DNA of 64,000 nucleotides from CAVQBP01 sp963848195 (GCA_963848195.1 CAWKCY010000014.1:62001-126000), one strand, 5' to 3'; positions 8,657 to 16,994 are shown, numbered from the stretch's first letter. Program-made: numbers and translations. The notes: generated from the sequence alone by a model not told the origin.

Positions 8657-9150
8657 TACCACTAAGACACTTAGGGATACTAAGTTTCACTAAGAAATTT
8701 AGATATCTTTAACAGGTAGGAAAATATAGTACATAAAGTTATTTCAACTATAAGAAATTAAGTTCACGAGTAACTTAAACATACAAGGCACAAAGGGCAA
8801 TAAGGCTCACTATGAACATACCGTATTAAACCAGATAGACACAATAGAAACATAGAGAGGCCGTAGATAAAATTTTATGTTTTCTCATATGTCATTAAGG
8901 TGAAGCCCCTTGTGTTAAGTATTTTTATGAAGTCAGTTGGATAAAGAGGCTGTGTGAAAATTCAGGGAAACCGTTAAAACGGTTAATAAAAGCTTCGTTT
9001 TTGTTTCATTTTCCAACGGTTAAAACCGTTGGTTAATGATATTCACACAGGCTCTAAATCCAACTGCAAGTGATCCTATAGAAAAGACAGTATACATTCA
9101 ACTACAAGTGATTCTTAGTGAAACTTCGTGCTCTTAGAGTCTTAGTGGTA
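8657..9150. repeat. Large inverted repeat bounding a 567-bp non-coding island
   Basis: The left arm at 8657-8696 and right arm at 9112-9150 are inverted copies of about 40 bp. They include perfect matches taccactaagac (12 bp) and aagtttcactaagaa (15 bp). Between them lie a second inverted-repeat element (8945-9055), a copy of the accagatagacac repeat near 8828, and two direct copies of a caact(g/a)caagtgatyc motif (about 9061 and 9100). No gene is visible between 8649 and 9215. Confidence 0.8.
8945..9055. mobile_element. Possible 111-bp MITE-like palindromic element
   Basis: Its ends are inverted, agaggctgtgtgaa at 8945-8958 and ttcacacaggctct at 9042-9055, with one mismatch. The interior holds two palindromes of the same theme, aaccgttaaaacggtt and ccaacggttaaaaccgttgg. 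The right-end sequence ttcacacaggctct recurs alone at about 61219-61232. No transposase is encoded; classification as a mobile element is inference. Confidence 0.5.
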
Positions 9151-9215
9151 AAACTCTGAAAGTTTTTATTTCCTTTCAATTTTAGATATATTCAAACTTT
9201 AGATTTTAAAAATAT

Positions 9216-10019
9216 ATGGCTTTATTAAACTTACTTTTTATTGGAGATATTATAGGGCAGCCGGGATTAAATATGATGAGAACGTGGCTGCCGAGCTTGA
9301 TTCAAAAATATAAACCTGATTTCGTTATAGCTAACGGTGAAAATGCTGCAAATGGCAAAGGATGCACTGAAAAAGAGGGAAAGATTCTATTCGAACTTGG
9401 GGTTGATGTTATTACAGGCGGAAATCATACATGGGATAAACACCAGTCTCAGGAATATCTAAGGAATGAACCCCGTTCACTCCGTCCGCTGAATTATCCA
9501 AAAGGCACTTATGGTAGCGGCTACATTATTGCAGATTCAAAAAAAGGGAAAGTTGCAGTAGTTAATCTGCAGGGAAGATCTTTCATGGCTATGATAGACT
9601 GTCCTTTTAGAGCCGCTGATTGGGTTCTGTCAAAAATAAATAATGAGACTAAAGTAATATTTATAGATTTTCATGCGGAAGCAACAGCGGAAAAAATAGC
9701 CTTAGTTAATTATCTGGATGGAAAAATAAGTGCTTTAGTTGGGACTCATACACATGTACAGACGTCTGACGAAAGAATTTTTCCTAACGGAACGGGATAT
9801 ATTACCGATGCCGGTATGACAGGTCCCTATGATTCGGTTATAGGAATGAAAACGCAAGCTGCAATAAACAGATTTATTTATCAGACTCCTCAGAAATATG
9901 AGACTGCCAATGATGATATGCATCTATGCGGAATGCTTTTTAAGATTGATACTGAAACAGGTAAAACAGTTGAACTTGAACGGATTCTCTTCCCGGACTT
10001 TATAAAAAAAACTAATTAG
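9216..10019 (+). CDS. ymdB: YmdB-like metallophosphoesterase (TIGR00282 family)
   Basis: A 267-aa protein with LLFIGDIIGQPG at the N-terminus, NGENAANGKG near residue 41, ITGGNHTWDKH near 68, FHAEATAEKIA and GTHTHVQTSD near 185. These are the metal-binding motifs of the YmdB family, which hydrolyse 2',3'-cyclic nucleotide phosphodiesters with a di-iron or similar centre in the cytoplasm. In Bacillus the protein affects biofilm and sporulation. It is followed 2 bases later by a DNA methyltransferase gene, so the two are probably cotranscribed. Confidence 0.92.
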   Translation: MALLNLLFIGDIIGQPGLNMMRTWLPSLIQKYKPDFVIANGENAANGKGCTEKEGKILFELGVDVITGGNHTWDKHQSQEYLRNEPRSLRPLNYPKGTYGSGYIIADSKKGKVAVVNLQGRSFMAMIDCPFRAADWVLSKINNETKVIFIDFHAEATAEKIALVNYLDGKISALVGTHTHVQTSDERIFPNGTGYITDAGMTGPYDSVIGMKTQAAINRFIYQTPQKYETANDDMHLCGMLFKIDTETGKTVELERILFPDFIKKTN

Positions 10020-10021
10020 AA

Positions 10022-11029
10022 ATGATCAATTCCCCTTTACCTAGAATAGATTCGGACGAGGAACTCACTGAACTCCTACTCCCGTATTGCAGGTTCAGTA
10101 AAGGAGTTATTATTGAAGATTCTGAAAAGAGACATAAAGTTGCATGTATGGATTCTTCCGATAGTAATTCAATCAAAAAACTAATGGGAAATGAAAGGGC
10201 ATCACTTGCTGTTCATGATCCTCCATATAATTTTGTTGCTTTCGAAGAATTGGAATTAAATAATTTTATAAGCTGGAGCAGAGAATGGATTAAGAATTCA
10301 TATGATTCGCTTGATGAAAAAGCATCTCTTTATATATGGCTGGGAGCAGATCAAAACAATCATTTTCAGCCGTTTCCGGAATTTATCATTATGATGAAGG
10401 AATCCGGTTTTGATTCCCGCAGCTTTATTACAATGAGAAATCAAAGAGGATACGGGACACAGAAAAACTGGATGTCTATAAGGCAGGAACTGCTATATTA
10501 TACAAAGGGGGAGCCGCAGTTTAATATTAATGCTGAATACACTGAAATTCCTAAGATACTGAAAGGTTATTATAAACCAATTAATGGGAAAATCACTGAA
10601 AACCTGGAAAGGGGAAAATCAGATTTTATTAGAGCGGGGAATGTATGGGTGGATATACAGCAGGTTTTTTATAGAATGGAAGAGAACGTTAATGGTTGTT
10701 ATGCTCAAAAACCTTTAAAAGCAATAAAGAGAATTGTAGAGGCAAGCAGCGGAAATGATGAAATAGTTTTGGACTTTTTTTCTCATTCGGGTACTACACT
10801 TATTGCTTCTGAAATCCTTGGGAGAAGATGCTTTACTACAGATCTGAACCCGGTTTTTTGTGAAATTACTATGCGAAGGCTTGAAAATTATAGGAATTAT
10901 AAAAAAACAGGGTGGCAGAATTCAAATCCATTTGCTAAAGAAATTTCGGAAGATAAGAAATTAAGATTATATCTTGAAAATAATTATAATTATAAGTCAG
11001 AAATGCAGGAGTCTTTGTTTGATAATTGA
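10022..11029 (+). CDS. Solitary DNA methyltransferase (beta-type order, DPPYN)
   Basis: A 335-aa protein with the catalytic motif DPPYN at residues 66-70 and, later, LDFFSHSGTTLIASEILGRRCFTTDLNP, the SAM-binding FxGxG-type region with the following acidic strand. Motif IV before motif I is the beta-class order, which suggests N6-adenine or N4-cytosine methylation. No restriction gene adjoins, so it is an orphan methylase; it could mark DNA for regulation or be a remnant of a restriction-modification system. The SHSGTT variant at motif I is notable but known in ParB-associated and related methylases. Recognition sequence unknown. Confidence 0.85.
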   Translation: MINSPLPRIDSDEELTELLLPYCRFSKGVIIEDSEKRHKVACMDSSDSNSIKKLMGNERASLAVHDPPYNFVAFEELELNNFISWSREWIKNSYDSLDEKASLYIWLGADQNNHFQPFPEFIIMMKESGFDSRSFITMRNQRGYGTQKNWMSIRQELLYYTKGEPQFNINAEYTEIPKILKGYYKPINGKITENLERGKSDFIRAGNVWVDIQQVFYRMEENVNGCYAQKPLKAIKRIVEASSGNDEIVLDFFSHSGTTLIASEILGRRCFTTDLNPVFCEITMRRLENYRNYKKTGWQNSNPFAKEISEDKKLRLYLENNYNYKSEMQESLFDN

Positions 11030-11043
11030 AATTAAAAGGGTAT

Positions 11044-11138
11044 AAAGATGACATCTTTAATTAAAGTATGTTCCATTTTTAATTTTATATTAAAATTCAA
11101 GTTTGCAGCACTTTTAAAATTGTAAAGATGTCATCTTT
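11044..11138. repeat. Two AAAGATGNCATCTTT palindromes
   Basis: The palindromes aaagatgacatcttt (11044-11058) and aaagatgtcatcttt (11124-11138) lie 80 bases apart between the methyltransferase and folD. A third relative, aaagatgatatcttt, is at 25806-25820. The first may act as a weak terminator; a protein-binding role is also possible. Confidence 0.65.
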
Positions 11139-11178
11139 TCAGTCATAACTAATTTGAAAAAGAAAGTAATATTTATAA

Positions 11179-12063
11179 ATGGAATTAATTGACGGTAAAA
11201 AAATAGCGGCGGATATAAGGAACGAATTAAAGGAAGAGATTCAAAAATTAAAGTATGAAGGGAAGAATGTTCCCGGTTTAGTAACATTTCTTATTGGTGA
11301 AAATCCGGCATCACAGGTTTATGTTAGAAATAAAATTAAGGATTGCCATGAAATTGGGATGAGGACTCAATCGGAAAGTCATCCTTCCTCCATTTCGGAA
11401 GAAAGTCTCCTGGAATTAATTCAAAAGTACAATCAGAATAATGATTATCACGGGATATTAGTTCAGCTTCCATTGCCAAAGCATATTGATGAAAATAAGG
11501 TAATTGAAACCATCTCACCTAAAAAAGATGTGGATGGATTTCATCCTGTCAGCATAGGTAACCTGGTAATAGGTAAAGATACTTTCGCTTCTTGTACACC
11601 GGCAGGAATTCAGGAGCTTTTAATAAGATATAATATTGAAACAAAAGGGAAGCATGTAGTTGTGCTGGGAAGAAGTAATATTGTTGGAAAGCCAATTGCA
11701 AATATTATGCTGCAGAAAAAGGAACATGCAAACTCGGTGGTTACAATTTGTCATTCTGCTGCAAAAAATATTAGAGATTATACTAAACAGGCAGATATTT
11801 TAATTGCTGCGATGGGAAGTCCAAATTTTGTTAAGAGCGACATGGTTAAAGAGAATGTAGTTGTGGTTGATGTTGGTATAAACAGACTTGAAGATTCAAA
11901 TAGCGCTAAAGGGTATAGACTGGTTGGGGATGTAGATTTTGATGATGTTGCACCGCATTGTTCATATATTACACCGGTTCCGGGTGGTGTGGGACCGATG
12001 ACAAGGGCAATGCTTTTGAAAAACACTTATAAGGCATTTTCAAAAATAAACGGATTGAATTAA
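11179..12063 (+). CDS. folD: Bifunctional methylenetetrahydrofolate dehydrogenase/cyclohydrolase
   Basis: A 294-aa protein of normal FolD length. Motifs seen are SQVYVRNKIKDCHEIG with the catalytic Tyr and Lys, GILVQLPLPKHI, KDVDGFHPVSIG, CTPAGIQELL, VVLGRSNIVGKPIANIML for NADP binding and ITPVPGGVGPMTRAMLL at the end. It converts methylene-THF to formyl-THF in one-carbon metabolism in the cytoplasm. It is a stand-alone gene with palindromes upstream and a REP-like repeat directly downstream (12065) that could end the transcript. Confidence 0.96.
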   Translation: MELIDGKKIAADIRNELKEEIQKLKYEGKNVPGLVTFLIGENPASQVYVRNKIKDCHEIGMRTQSESHPSSISEESLLELIQKYNQNNDYHGILVQLPLPKHIDENKVIETISPKKDVDGFHPVSIGNLVIGKDTFASCTPAGIQELLIRYNIETKGKHVVVLGRSNIVGKPIANIMLQKKEHANSVVTICHSAAKNIRDYTKQADILIAAMGSPNFVKSDMVKENVVVVDVGINRLEDSNSAKGYRLVGDVDFDDVAPHCSYITPVPGGVGPMTRAMLLKNTYKAFSKINGLN

Positions 12064-12064
12064 A

Positions 12065-12190
12065 TGAATTACCACGAGCTTTTGCTTGCGGATTAAATTG
12101 TAAGGAAAAGGCATTAGACGCATTTATTTTGGCTAAAGCCGTGATTTGTTTTTATTTCTTGTGAACCCCCGACATAAATGCCGGGGCAAT
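12065..12190 (+). repeat. REP-like palindrome chain, composite copy
   Basis: This copy has three consecutive units: a degenerate accacgagctttngct unit, ggctaaagccgtgattt, and a ccccgacataaatgccgggg hairpin. The first two thirds match 29672-29757 in the opposite orientation; the last two thirds match 61148-61215. It runs into the region upstream of deoC and creates a spurious upstream start there. Confidence 0.75.
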
Positions 12191-12235
12191 GAAGGTTGGG
12201 CAATAAATTTTAATAATCACTTAATTTTTAAATAT

Positions 12236-13132
12236 ATGCTGCCAGATTTAAATAACTTACCTATGTATGACACTGTTGGTGTAGATGAAAGGACAGCGCG
12301 GTTTCGTACGAGGAGCATTAAAACAGCTTCAAAAAAAGAAGGATTGAAATTAGCTATAAGTATGATTGACCTTACAACCCTTGAGGGTAAAGATACAAAA
12401 GGGAAAGTTCTGCAGTTATGTTATAAAGCTATGCATCCTTATGATTCGTACAGAGATGTTCCCAAAGTCGCTGCGGTATGCGTTTACCCCACATTTGTGG
12501 GGATTGCAAAAAAAGCGCTTGAAGGGAGCGGTATTCATGTAGCTTCGGTAGCTACGGCATTTCCGAGCGGGCAGGCAGCTTTGGAAGTAAAATTAAATGA
12601 TGTTAAAACTGCAGTTGATCAAGGCGCCGATGAAGTCGATATGGTAATTTCAAGAGGTGAATTTCTTTCCGGGAATTACCAGTATGTATTTGACGAAATT
12701 GCAACAGTTAAAGAAGCTACCGGTAATGCTCATCTTAAAGTTATACTGGAAACCGGTGAACTGGAAACCCTGGATAATGTTCGCAAAGCAAGTGAGATTG
12801 CTGTTTATGCAGGAGCTGACTTTATTAAAACTTCAACAGGTAAAGTTCAGCCTGCTGCTACTATGCAGGTTACATATGTTATGCTTGATGCCATTAAAGA
12901 TTATTATATAAAAACGGGTAAAATGATAGGGATGAAACCGGCAGGCGGTATCTCAAATGCAAAACTTGCCCTGCAGTACCTGGTTATGCTGAATGAAGTA
13001 CTCGGAGAAAAATGGATGAATAAAAACTATTTCCGATTTGGAGCCAGCAGCTTATTGAATGATTTATTGATGCAGCTGGTTAAAGTGGAAACAGGTGTGT
13101 ATCAATCATCTAATTATTTTTCAAAAGATTAA
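12236..13132 (+). CDS. deoC: Deoxyribose-phosphate aldolase
   Basis: From the ATG at 12236 the protein has 298 residues. The longer frame from 12146 translates repeat sequence and can be rejected. DeoC motifs are ISMIDLTTLEG with the conserved aspartate, VAAVCVYPTFV with the catalytic cysteine region, GADEVDMVISRGEFLSG, LKVILETGEL and FIKTSTGK, where the Schiff-base lysine sits. It splits 2-deoxyribose-5-phosphate into glyceraldehyde-3-phosphate and acetaldehyde. Two aldehyde dehydrogenase-like genes follow, 3 bases away for the first, which suggests they oxidise the acetaldehyde or a related aldehyde. This long form of DeoC, with an N-terminal extension, is common in bacteria that pair it with an ALDH. 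Confidence 0.92.
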   Translation: MLPDLNNLPMYDTVGVDERTARFRTRSIKTASKKEGLKLAISMIDLTTLEGKDTKGKVLQLCYKAMHPYDSYRDVPKVAAVCVYPTFVGIAKKALEGSGIHVASVATAFPSGQAALEVKLNDVKTAVDQGADEVDMVISRGEFLSGNYQYVFDEIATVKEATGNAHLKVILETGELETLDNVRKASEIAVYAGADFIKTSTGKVQPAATMQVTYVMLDAIKDYYIKTGKMIGMKPAGGISNAKLALQYLVMLNEVLGEKWMNKNYFRFGASSLLNDLLMQLVKVETGVYQSSNYFSKD

Positions 13133-13135
13133 ATT

Positions 13136-14602
13136 ATGCAGAAGAAAGAAACAAAAGGTTTATTTAAGGCTTCGTGGAAGTATTCGGAAGCTCCTGAAAG
13201 TACAAGCCATATACATGTTCAAAAAAAGTATGACCTGTACATTGATGGGGAGTTCACAAAACCTGTTAAAGGTAAATATTTTGATACCATCAATCCTGCG
13301 AATGATGAAAAGATTTCTGCTGTTGCCGAAGCTACCCAAGAGGATATAGATTTAGCAGTTAAAGCAGCGCGGAAAGCATTTAACGGATGGTCAAAATTAT
13401 CAGGTAAAGAGAGGGGTAAATACATCTTTCGAATAGCACGTCTAATTCAGGAACGAGCACGTGAATTTGCAGTAATCGAAAGTATGGATGGAGGCAAGCC
13501 TATAAGGGAGTCACGGGATATCGATATTCCTCTTGCTGCAAATCATTTCTTCTACCACGCAGGCTGGGCGGATAAATTAGAATATGCATTCCCAAACAGA
13601 AAGCCAAAACCGATTGGAGTTGTCGGACAGATAATTCCCTGGAATTTCCCATTATTGATGGCTGCCTGGAAACTTGCTCCTGCTTTAGCAACGGGTAATA
13701 CTACTGTATTGAAACCGGCAGAGACTACACCGTTAACGGCTTTGAAACTGGCAGAAGTTATTCAAGCCAGCGGTTTACCTAAAGGTGTGGTTAATATTGT
13801 AACCGGAGCCGGAGAAACCGGATCCGCAATTGTAAATCACCGGGATATAGATAAGATCGCTTTTACCGGTTCGACTGAAGTGGGAAGATATATTGCAAAA
13901 GCAATTGCAGGATCAAATAAAAAGGTAACGCTTGAGTTAGGGGGGAAAGGTGCTAATATTATTTTTGAAGATGCGGCAATTGACCAGGCTGTTGAAGGGA
14001 TTATCAATGCAATATTTTTTAATCAGGGGCATGTTTGCTGTGCAGGTTCAAGATTATTTGTACAGGAATCTGTAGCAGATAAAGTAATTCAGAAATTAAA
14101 AGACAGGATGGAAACTTTAATTGTAGGGGATCCATTAGATAAGAATACGGATATAGGTGCAGTAAATTCAAAAAGACAATTACAGACGATTGAGAATTAT
14201 ATAAAAATCGGTTTACAGGAGGGTGGAGAAATATATCAGCCTGAGTGCAAATTACCGGAGAAAGGTAATTGGTGTGCTCCTACTTTATTCCTAAATGTAT
14301 CACAGTCGCATAAGATTGTTCAGGAAGAAATATTCGGACCGGTTTTAACAATCCAGACATTCAGAACAGTTAAGGAAGTTATTGAAAAAGCAAATAATAC
14401 TCCTTATGGATTATCTGCAGGAGTGTGGACGCAAAATGGAGCAAAGATATTTCATTTAACACAAAAATTAGCAGCAGGTGTAGTCTGGGCAAATACATTC
14501 AATAAGTTCGATGCAGCCTCTCCCTTCGGAGGATATAAAGAAAGCGGCTTTGGCAGGGAAGGGGGACTGCATGGATTGTATGCTTATGTAAAGTTTGATT
14601 AA
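13136..14602 (+). CDS. Aldehyde dehydrogenase, catalytic subunit (ALDH16 N-half-like)
   Basis: A complete 488-aa ALDH. The NAD-binding region has VVGQIIPWNFPLLMAAWKLAPAL, the Rossmann strand ends in FTGSTEVG, the general base is in LELGGKGANIIF, the catalytic Cys in FFNQGHVCCAGSR, and the end in EEIFGPVLTIQTF. It oxidises an aldehyde to the acid with NAD(P)+. It starts 3 bases after deoC and is followed by an ALDH-like protein missing its catalytic half; the pair resembles the two-domain ALDH16 class cut in two. Acetaldehyde from DeoC is the likely substrate by context. Start is placed by the deoC junction. Confidence 0.9.
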   Translation: MQKKETKGLFKASWKYSEAPESTSHIHVQKKYDLYIDGEFTKPVKGKYFDTINPANDEKISAVAEATQEDIDLAVKAARKAFNGWSKLSGKERGKYIFRIARLIQERAREFAVIESMDGGKPIRESRDIDIPLAANHFFYHAGWADKLEYAFPNRKPKPIGVVGQIIPWNFPLLMAAWKLAPALATGNTTVLKPAETTPLTALKLAEVIQASGLPKGVVNIVTGAGETGSAIVNHRDIDKIAFTGSTEVGRYIAKAIAGSNKKVTLELGGKGANIIFEDAAIDQAVEGIINAIFFNQGHVCCAGSRLFVQESVADKVIQKLKDRMETLIVGDPLDKNTDIGAVNSKRQLQTIENYIKIGLQEGGEIYQPECKLPEKGNWCAPTLFLNVSQSHKIVQEEIFGPVLTIQTFRTVKEVIEKANNTPYGLSAGVWTQNGAKIFHLTQKLAAGVVWANTFNKFDAASPFGGYKESGFGREGGLHGLYAYVKFD

Positions 14603-14624
14603 TAACTCCGAGGGTGAAAATAGA

Positions 14625-14656
14625 ACGCAGATGACACAGATTTTAACAGATTTTTA
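14625..14656 (+). repeat. Short acgcagatgacacagatt repeat
   Basis: A repeat made of acagatttt-like units lies between the two ALDH genes. Similar acgcagatt(t)acacagatt sequences occur as dispersed intergenic repeats in many bacterial phyla (my recollection, not checked). No function can be assigned. Confidence 0.4.
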
Positions 14657-14787
14657 CTGTCCCGACAAAGTCGCGATGAAAATTACTTTTTGGTCACCTT
14701 AGGCGGTGGGGGGTGAGGTTTAAAAGAATAATTATTTTGTTTTCATTAAGATAAAAATCATTTTTTTATATTATTTGACTGAATATT

Positions 14788-15648
14788 ATGAGCAGATTAA
14801 ATATCAATAAAACTTATAAATTATATATCGGCGGGAAATTTCCGCGTACGGAATCGGGTAGATATTATGCTGTTAATGACAGCAAAGGAAGATTGATTGC
14901 AAATATGTGTCTTGCTTCAAGGAAAGATTTCAGGAATGCAGTGGTAGCCGCACGTAAAGCCTGCGATTCCTGGGCAAATTCATCTGCATTAAATAAAGGG
15001 CAGGTTTTATACCGCATAGCGGAAATGCTTGAAGGAAGAAAAGAACAATTTATTGCAGAATTGATTACTCAGGGTGAATCTTCAAAAGCTGCTAAAGAGG
15101 AAGTAGAAGCATCTATTGACCGGCTGGTTTATTATGCAGGCTGGAGCGATAAATATCAGCAGCTTTTCAGCAGTGTCAACCCGGTAGTAAGTTCCCATTT
15201 CAATTTCTCAAATCTTGAACCGGTAGGTGTAGTTTCAATTATTGCGCCTGAAAATAAAAGTTTATTGAGCCTTATTACTTTAATAGCTCCTGCAATTGTC
15301 GGCGGGAATACAGTTATTGTTTTAGCATCTGAAAGTAAACCTTTGTCTGCTATTTCTTTTGCCGAAGTATTAAATACTTCCGATGTGCCAGGAGGAGTTG
15401 TAAATATTCTAACGGGTAAAAAATCCGAATTATACAGCCATATGGCATCGCATATGGATATAAACACAATTATATATTGCGGAGATGATGAGAAAATCAT
15501 TAAATCAATTAGTGAGCTGGCAAGCGGCAATATAAAAAGAACGGTTTTTTACAGAAAAGATGACTGGACAAATGAGAGTTATGAATCACCGTATTTAATT
15601 GAAGAGACACAGGAAATTAAAACAACCTGGCACCCGACAGGGATATGA
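14788..15648 (+). CDS. Truncated, non-catalytic ALDH-like protein (ALDH16 C-half-like)
   Basis: A 286-aa protein clearly related to the N-terminal NAD-binding part of ALDHs: YKLYIGGKFPRTESGRYY, VAARKACDSWANSSALNKGQVLYRIAEML, YYAGWSDKYQ, EPVGVVSIIAPENKSLL and GGVVNILTGKKSEL. It ends where the catalytic domain would begin, so it has neither the Cys nor the Glu. The end is a clean stop that overlaps the next start (ATGA), with no residue of catalytic domain downstream, so it is not a recent truncation. With the upstream ALDH the total is about 774 residues, near the length of ALDH16 proteins. It is probably a structural partner of that enzyme. Confidence 0.82.
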   Translation: MSRLNINKTYKLYIGGKFPRTESGRYYAVNDSKGRLIANMCLASRKDFRNAVVAARKACDSWANSSALNKGQVLYRIAEMLEGRKEQFIAELITQGESSKAAKEEVEASIDRLVYYAGWSDKYQQLFSSVNPVVSSHFNFSNLEPVGVVSIIAPENKSLLSLITLIAPAIVGGNTVIVLASESKPLSAISFAEVLNTSDVPGGVVNILTGKKSELYSHMASHMDINTIIYCGDDEKIIKSISELASGNIKRTVFYRKDDWTNESYESPYLIEETQEIKTTWHPTGI

Positions 15649-15866
15649 TATTAGATTTAATTATAAAAAATACTGACGACGGATATACCGCTGAAATACC
15701 TTCATTGAAAGGGTGTGAGAGCTGGGCTCATGATGAGGATACAGTTATGAATAAAATTCTGGAATTGGCAGCTTTTTATCTTAAGACAGATGTAAAGAAA
15801 TTAAAGGTTGACAGGGCAAGAAAAATCAAAGATAAAATAATTTATAAATTGGTTTTTAATAAATAA
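15645..15866 (+). CDS. HicB-like small protein (73 aa)
   Basis: The 73-aa sequence has the partial RNase H-like HicB pattern DGYTAEIPSLKGCESWAHDEDTVMNKILEL, with beta strands followed by a helix. It lacks a C-terminal DNA-binding domain and no HicA toxin gene lies next to it, so it is not an obvious toxin-antitoxin module. The start overlaps the stop of the truncated ALDH gene by 4 bases, so it belongs to the deoC transcript. Its function there is unknown. Confidence 0.65.
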   Translation: MILDLIIKNTDDGYTAEIPSLKGCESWAHDEDTVMNKILELAAFYLKTDVKKLKVDRARKIKDKIIYKLVFNK

Positions 15867-15903
15867 AGGATTCCAAATGGGGATGATTAAAAAGTCTTTT
15901 TTC

Positions 15904-15975
15904 TGTCATTCTGAAGGAGTTCAATAAAATAGAGCGGGAGATTCTTCACTCCACTCTGTTCCGTTCAGAATGACA
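15904..15975. repeat. Palindromic element with tgtcattctgaa ends
   Basis: Perfect 12-bp inverted ends, tgtcattctgaa (15904-15915) and ttcagaatgaca (15964-15975), enclose gagattcttcactccact. A second, 3'-end copy lies at 16797-16835. This resembles widely dispersed intergenic elements in Bacteroidota and relatives. No coding content. Confidence 0.7.
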
Positions 15976-16072
15976 ATATTATTATTTTGGTCACATACAT
16001 GATTAACCGTGAGTTTCCTATAATTAATTAAAAGAAATAAATAATAATTAATTTTTAATTTTCAAATAAACA

Positions 16073-16660
16073 TTGCCTAGATCAGAAAAAAGAACAAAAA
16101 AGATTTCATCCGTTCTTAACTTGCGTCAGCCTTCACTAAAGGTGGTGCTCGAAAATATTCACGATCCACATAATGTAAGTGCAATATTTAGAACATGCGA
16201 TGCTGTAGGAGTCCCAAAAGTTTCACTTGTATATGACCAGGAAGCTTTCCCTAAAATTGGCAAGAAATCATCGGCATCTGCATTTAAATGGGTTGAAAGA
16301 GAAAAGTACAAAAGCATTGAGGAATGCTATAGTAATTTGAAAGAAGAAGGATTCAATATATATGCTTCTTCAATTTCCGATGAATCTTTTAATTTATATG
16401 ATCTTGACCTGACAAAAAAATCAGCAATTGTTTTGGGGAATGAACATAGAGGTGTATCTGAAGAAGCAGCAAACCTTGCGGATAAAAAGTTCCTTATACC
16501 GATGTTTGGAATGGTCCAGAGCCTGAATGTTTCCGTTGCCGCTGCTGTGATTTTATATGAAGCGATGAGACAAAGAATGGCTAAGGGAATGTACAAAAAA
16601 CCGGAATATTCCGAATCTGAACTGGAAGAGAAGATAAATCAATGGACAAATAAAAAATAA
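16073..16660 (+). CDS. SpoU/TrmH-family RNA ribose methyltransferase
   Basis: A 195-aa SPOUT methyltransferase. Motif 1 is VVLENIHDPHNVSAIFRTCDAVGV with the catalytic arginine, motif 2 is IVLGNEHRGVSEEA, and motif 3 is IPMFGMVQSLNVSVAAAVILYE, forming the SAM-binding knot. It most resembles tRNA (Gm18) 2'-O-methyltransferase TrmH; an rRNA target is possible. The start at 16073 is TTG because no ATG lies upstream of motif 1; a weak ribosome binding context makes this start tentative. Confidence 0.85.
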   Translation: MPRSEKRTKKISSVLNLRQPSLKVVLENIHDPHNVSAIFRTCDAVGVPKVSLVYDQEAFPKIGKKSSASAFKWVEREKYKSIEECYSNLKEEGFNIYASSISDESFNLYDLDLTKKSAIVLGNEHRGVSEEAANLADKKFLIPMFGMVQSLNVSVAAAVILYEAMRQRMAKGMYKKPEYSESELEEKINQWTNKK

Positions 16661-16994
16661 ATTACAAACAACAAACGACAAACAACAAATAAATAACAAA
16701 TTACAAATATTAGTTAATCAGTGAAGTTACGCAAGATCAATATTTTTGTAACAGGAGTAGGAGAATTTATATTAAAATAGTGCAAAATCTAAATTAGGAG
16801 ATTCTTCACTCCACTTCGTTCCGTTCAGAATGACAATGTTTGCGTAACTTGAATTAATCGTTTACTTTGGAATTATAGTTAGGAGTATGTATTGAGTAAA
16901 GATATTTAGAATCGAAAAATTCCAAACGGTAAAATTCGATTGGTGAATTAATTCCAAATAGCAGAAAAGAAAAAAATAATACAATTACTATTAT
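16661..16994. other. 334-bp non-coding gap with repeats
   Basis: No credible gene. It begins with a run of (a)caaacaacaaa and aaattacaaat motifs at 16661-16712, a repeat type also seen near 32382. It then holds an element flanked by inverted 11-mers (16724-16850, listed separately) and an AT-rich promoter region for aroA. Confidence 0.55.
16724..16850. mobile_element. Possible 127-bp MITE-like element
   Basis: Perfect 11-bp inverted ends, aagttacgcaa (16724-16734) and ttgcgtaactt (16840-16850), enclose a sequence that includes the ttcactccacttcgttccgt and ttcagaatgaca core shared with 15904-15975. There is no coding capacity. The inverted ends suggest a small non-autonomous element, but no transposase has been seen. 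Confidence 0.5.

Noticed and set aside
10022..11029. Complete restriction-modification system
   Set aside because: Neighbours are ymdB and folD; no endonuclease or specificity subunit is seen on either strand.
15645..15866. HicAB toxin-antitoxin system
   Set aside because: Only a partial HicB-like protein is present. No HicA gene is adjacent and it overlaps the ALDH gene, so a toxin-antitoxin call is not supported.
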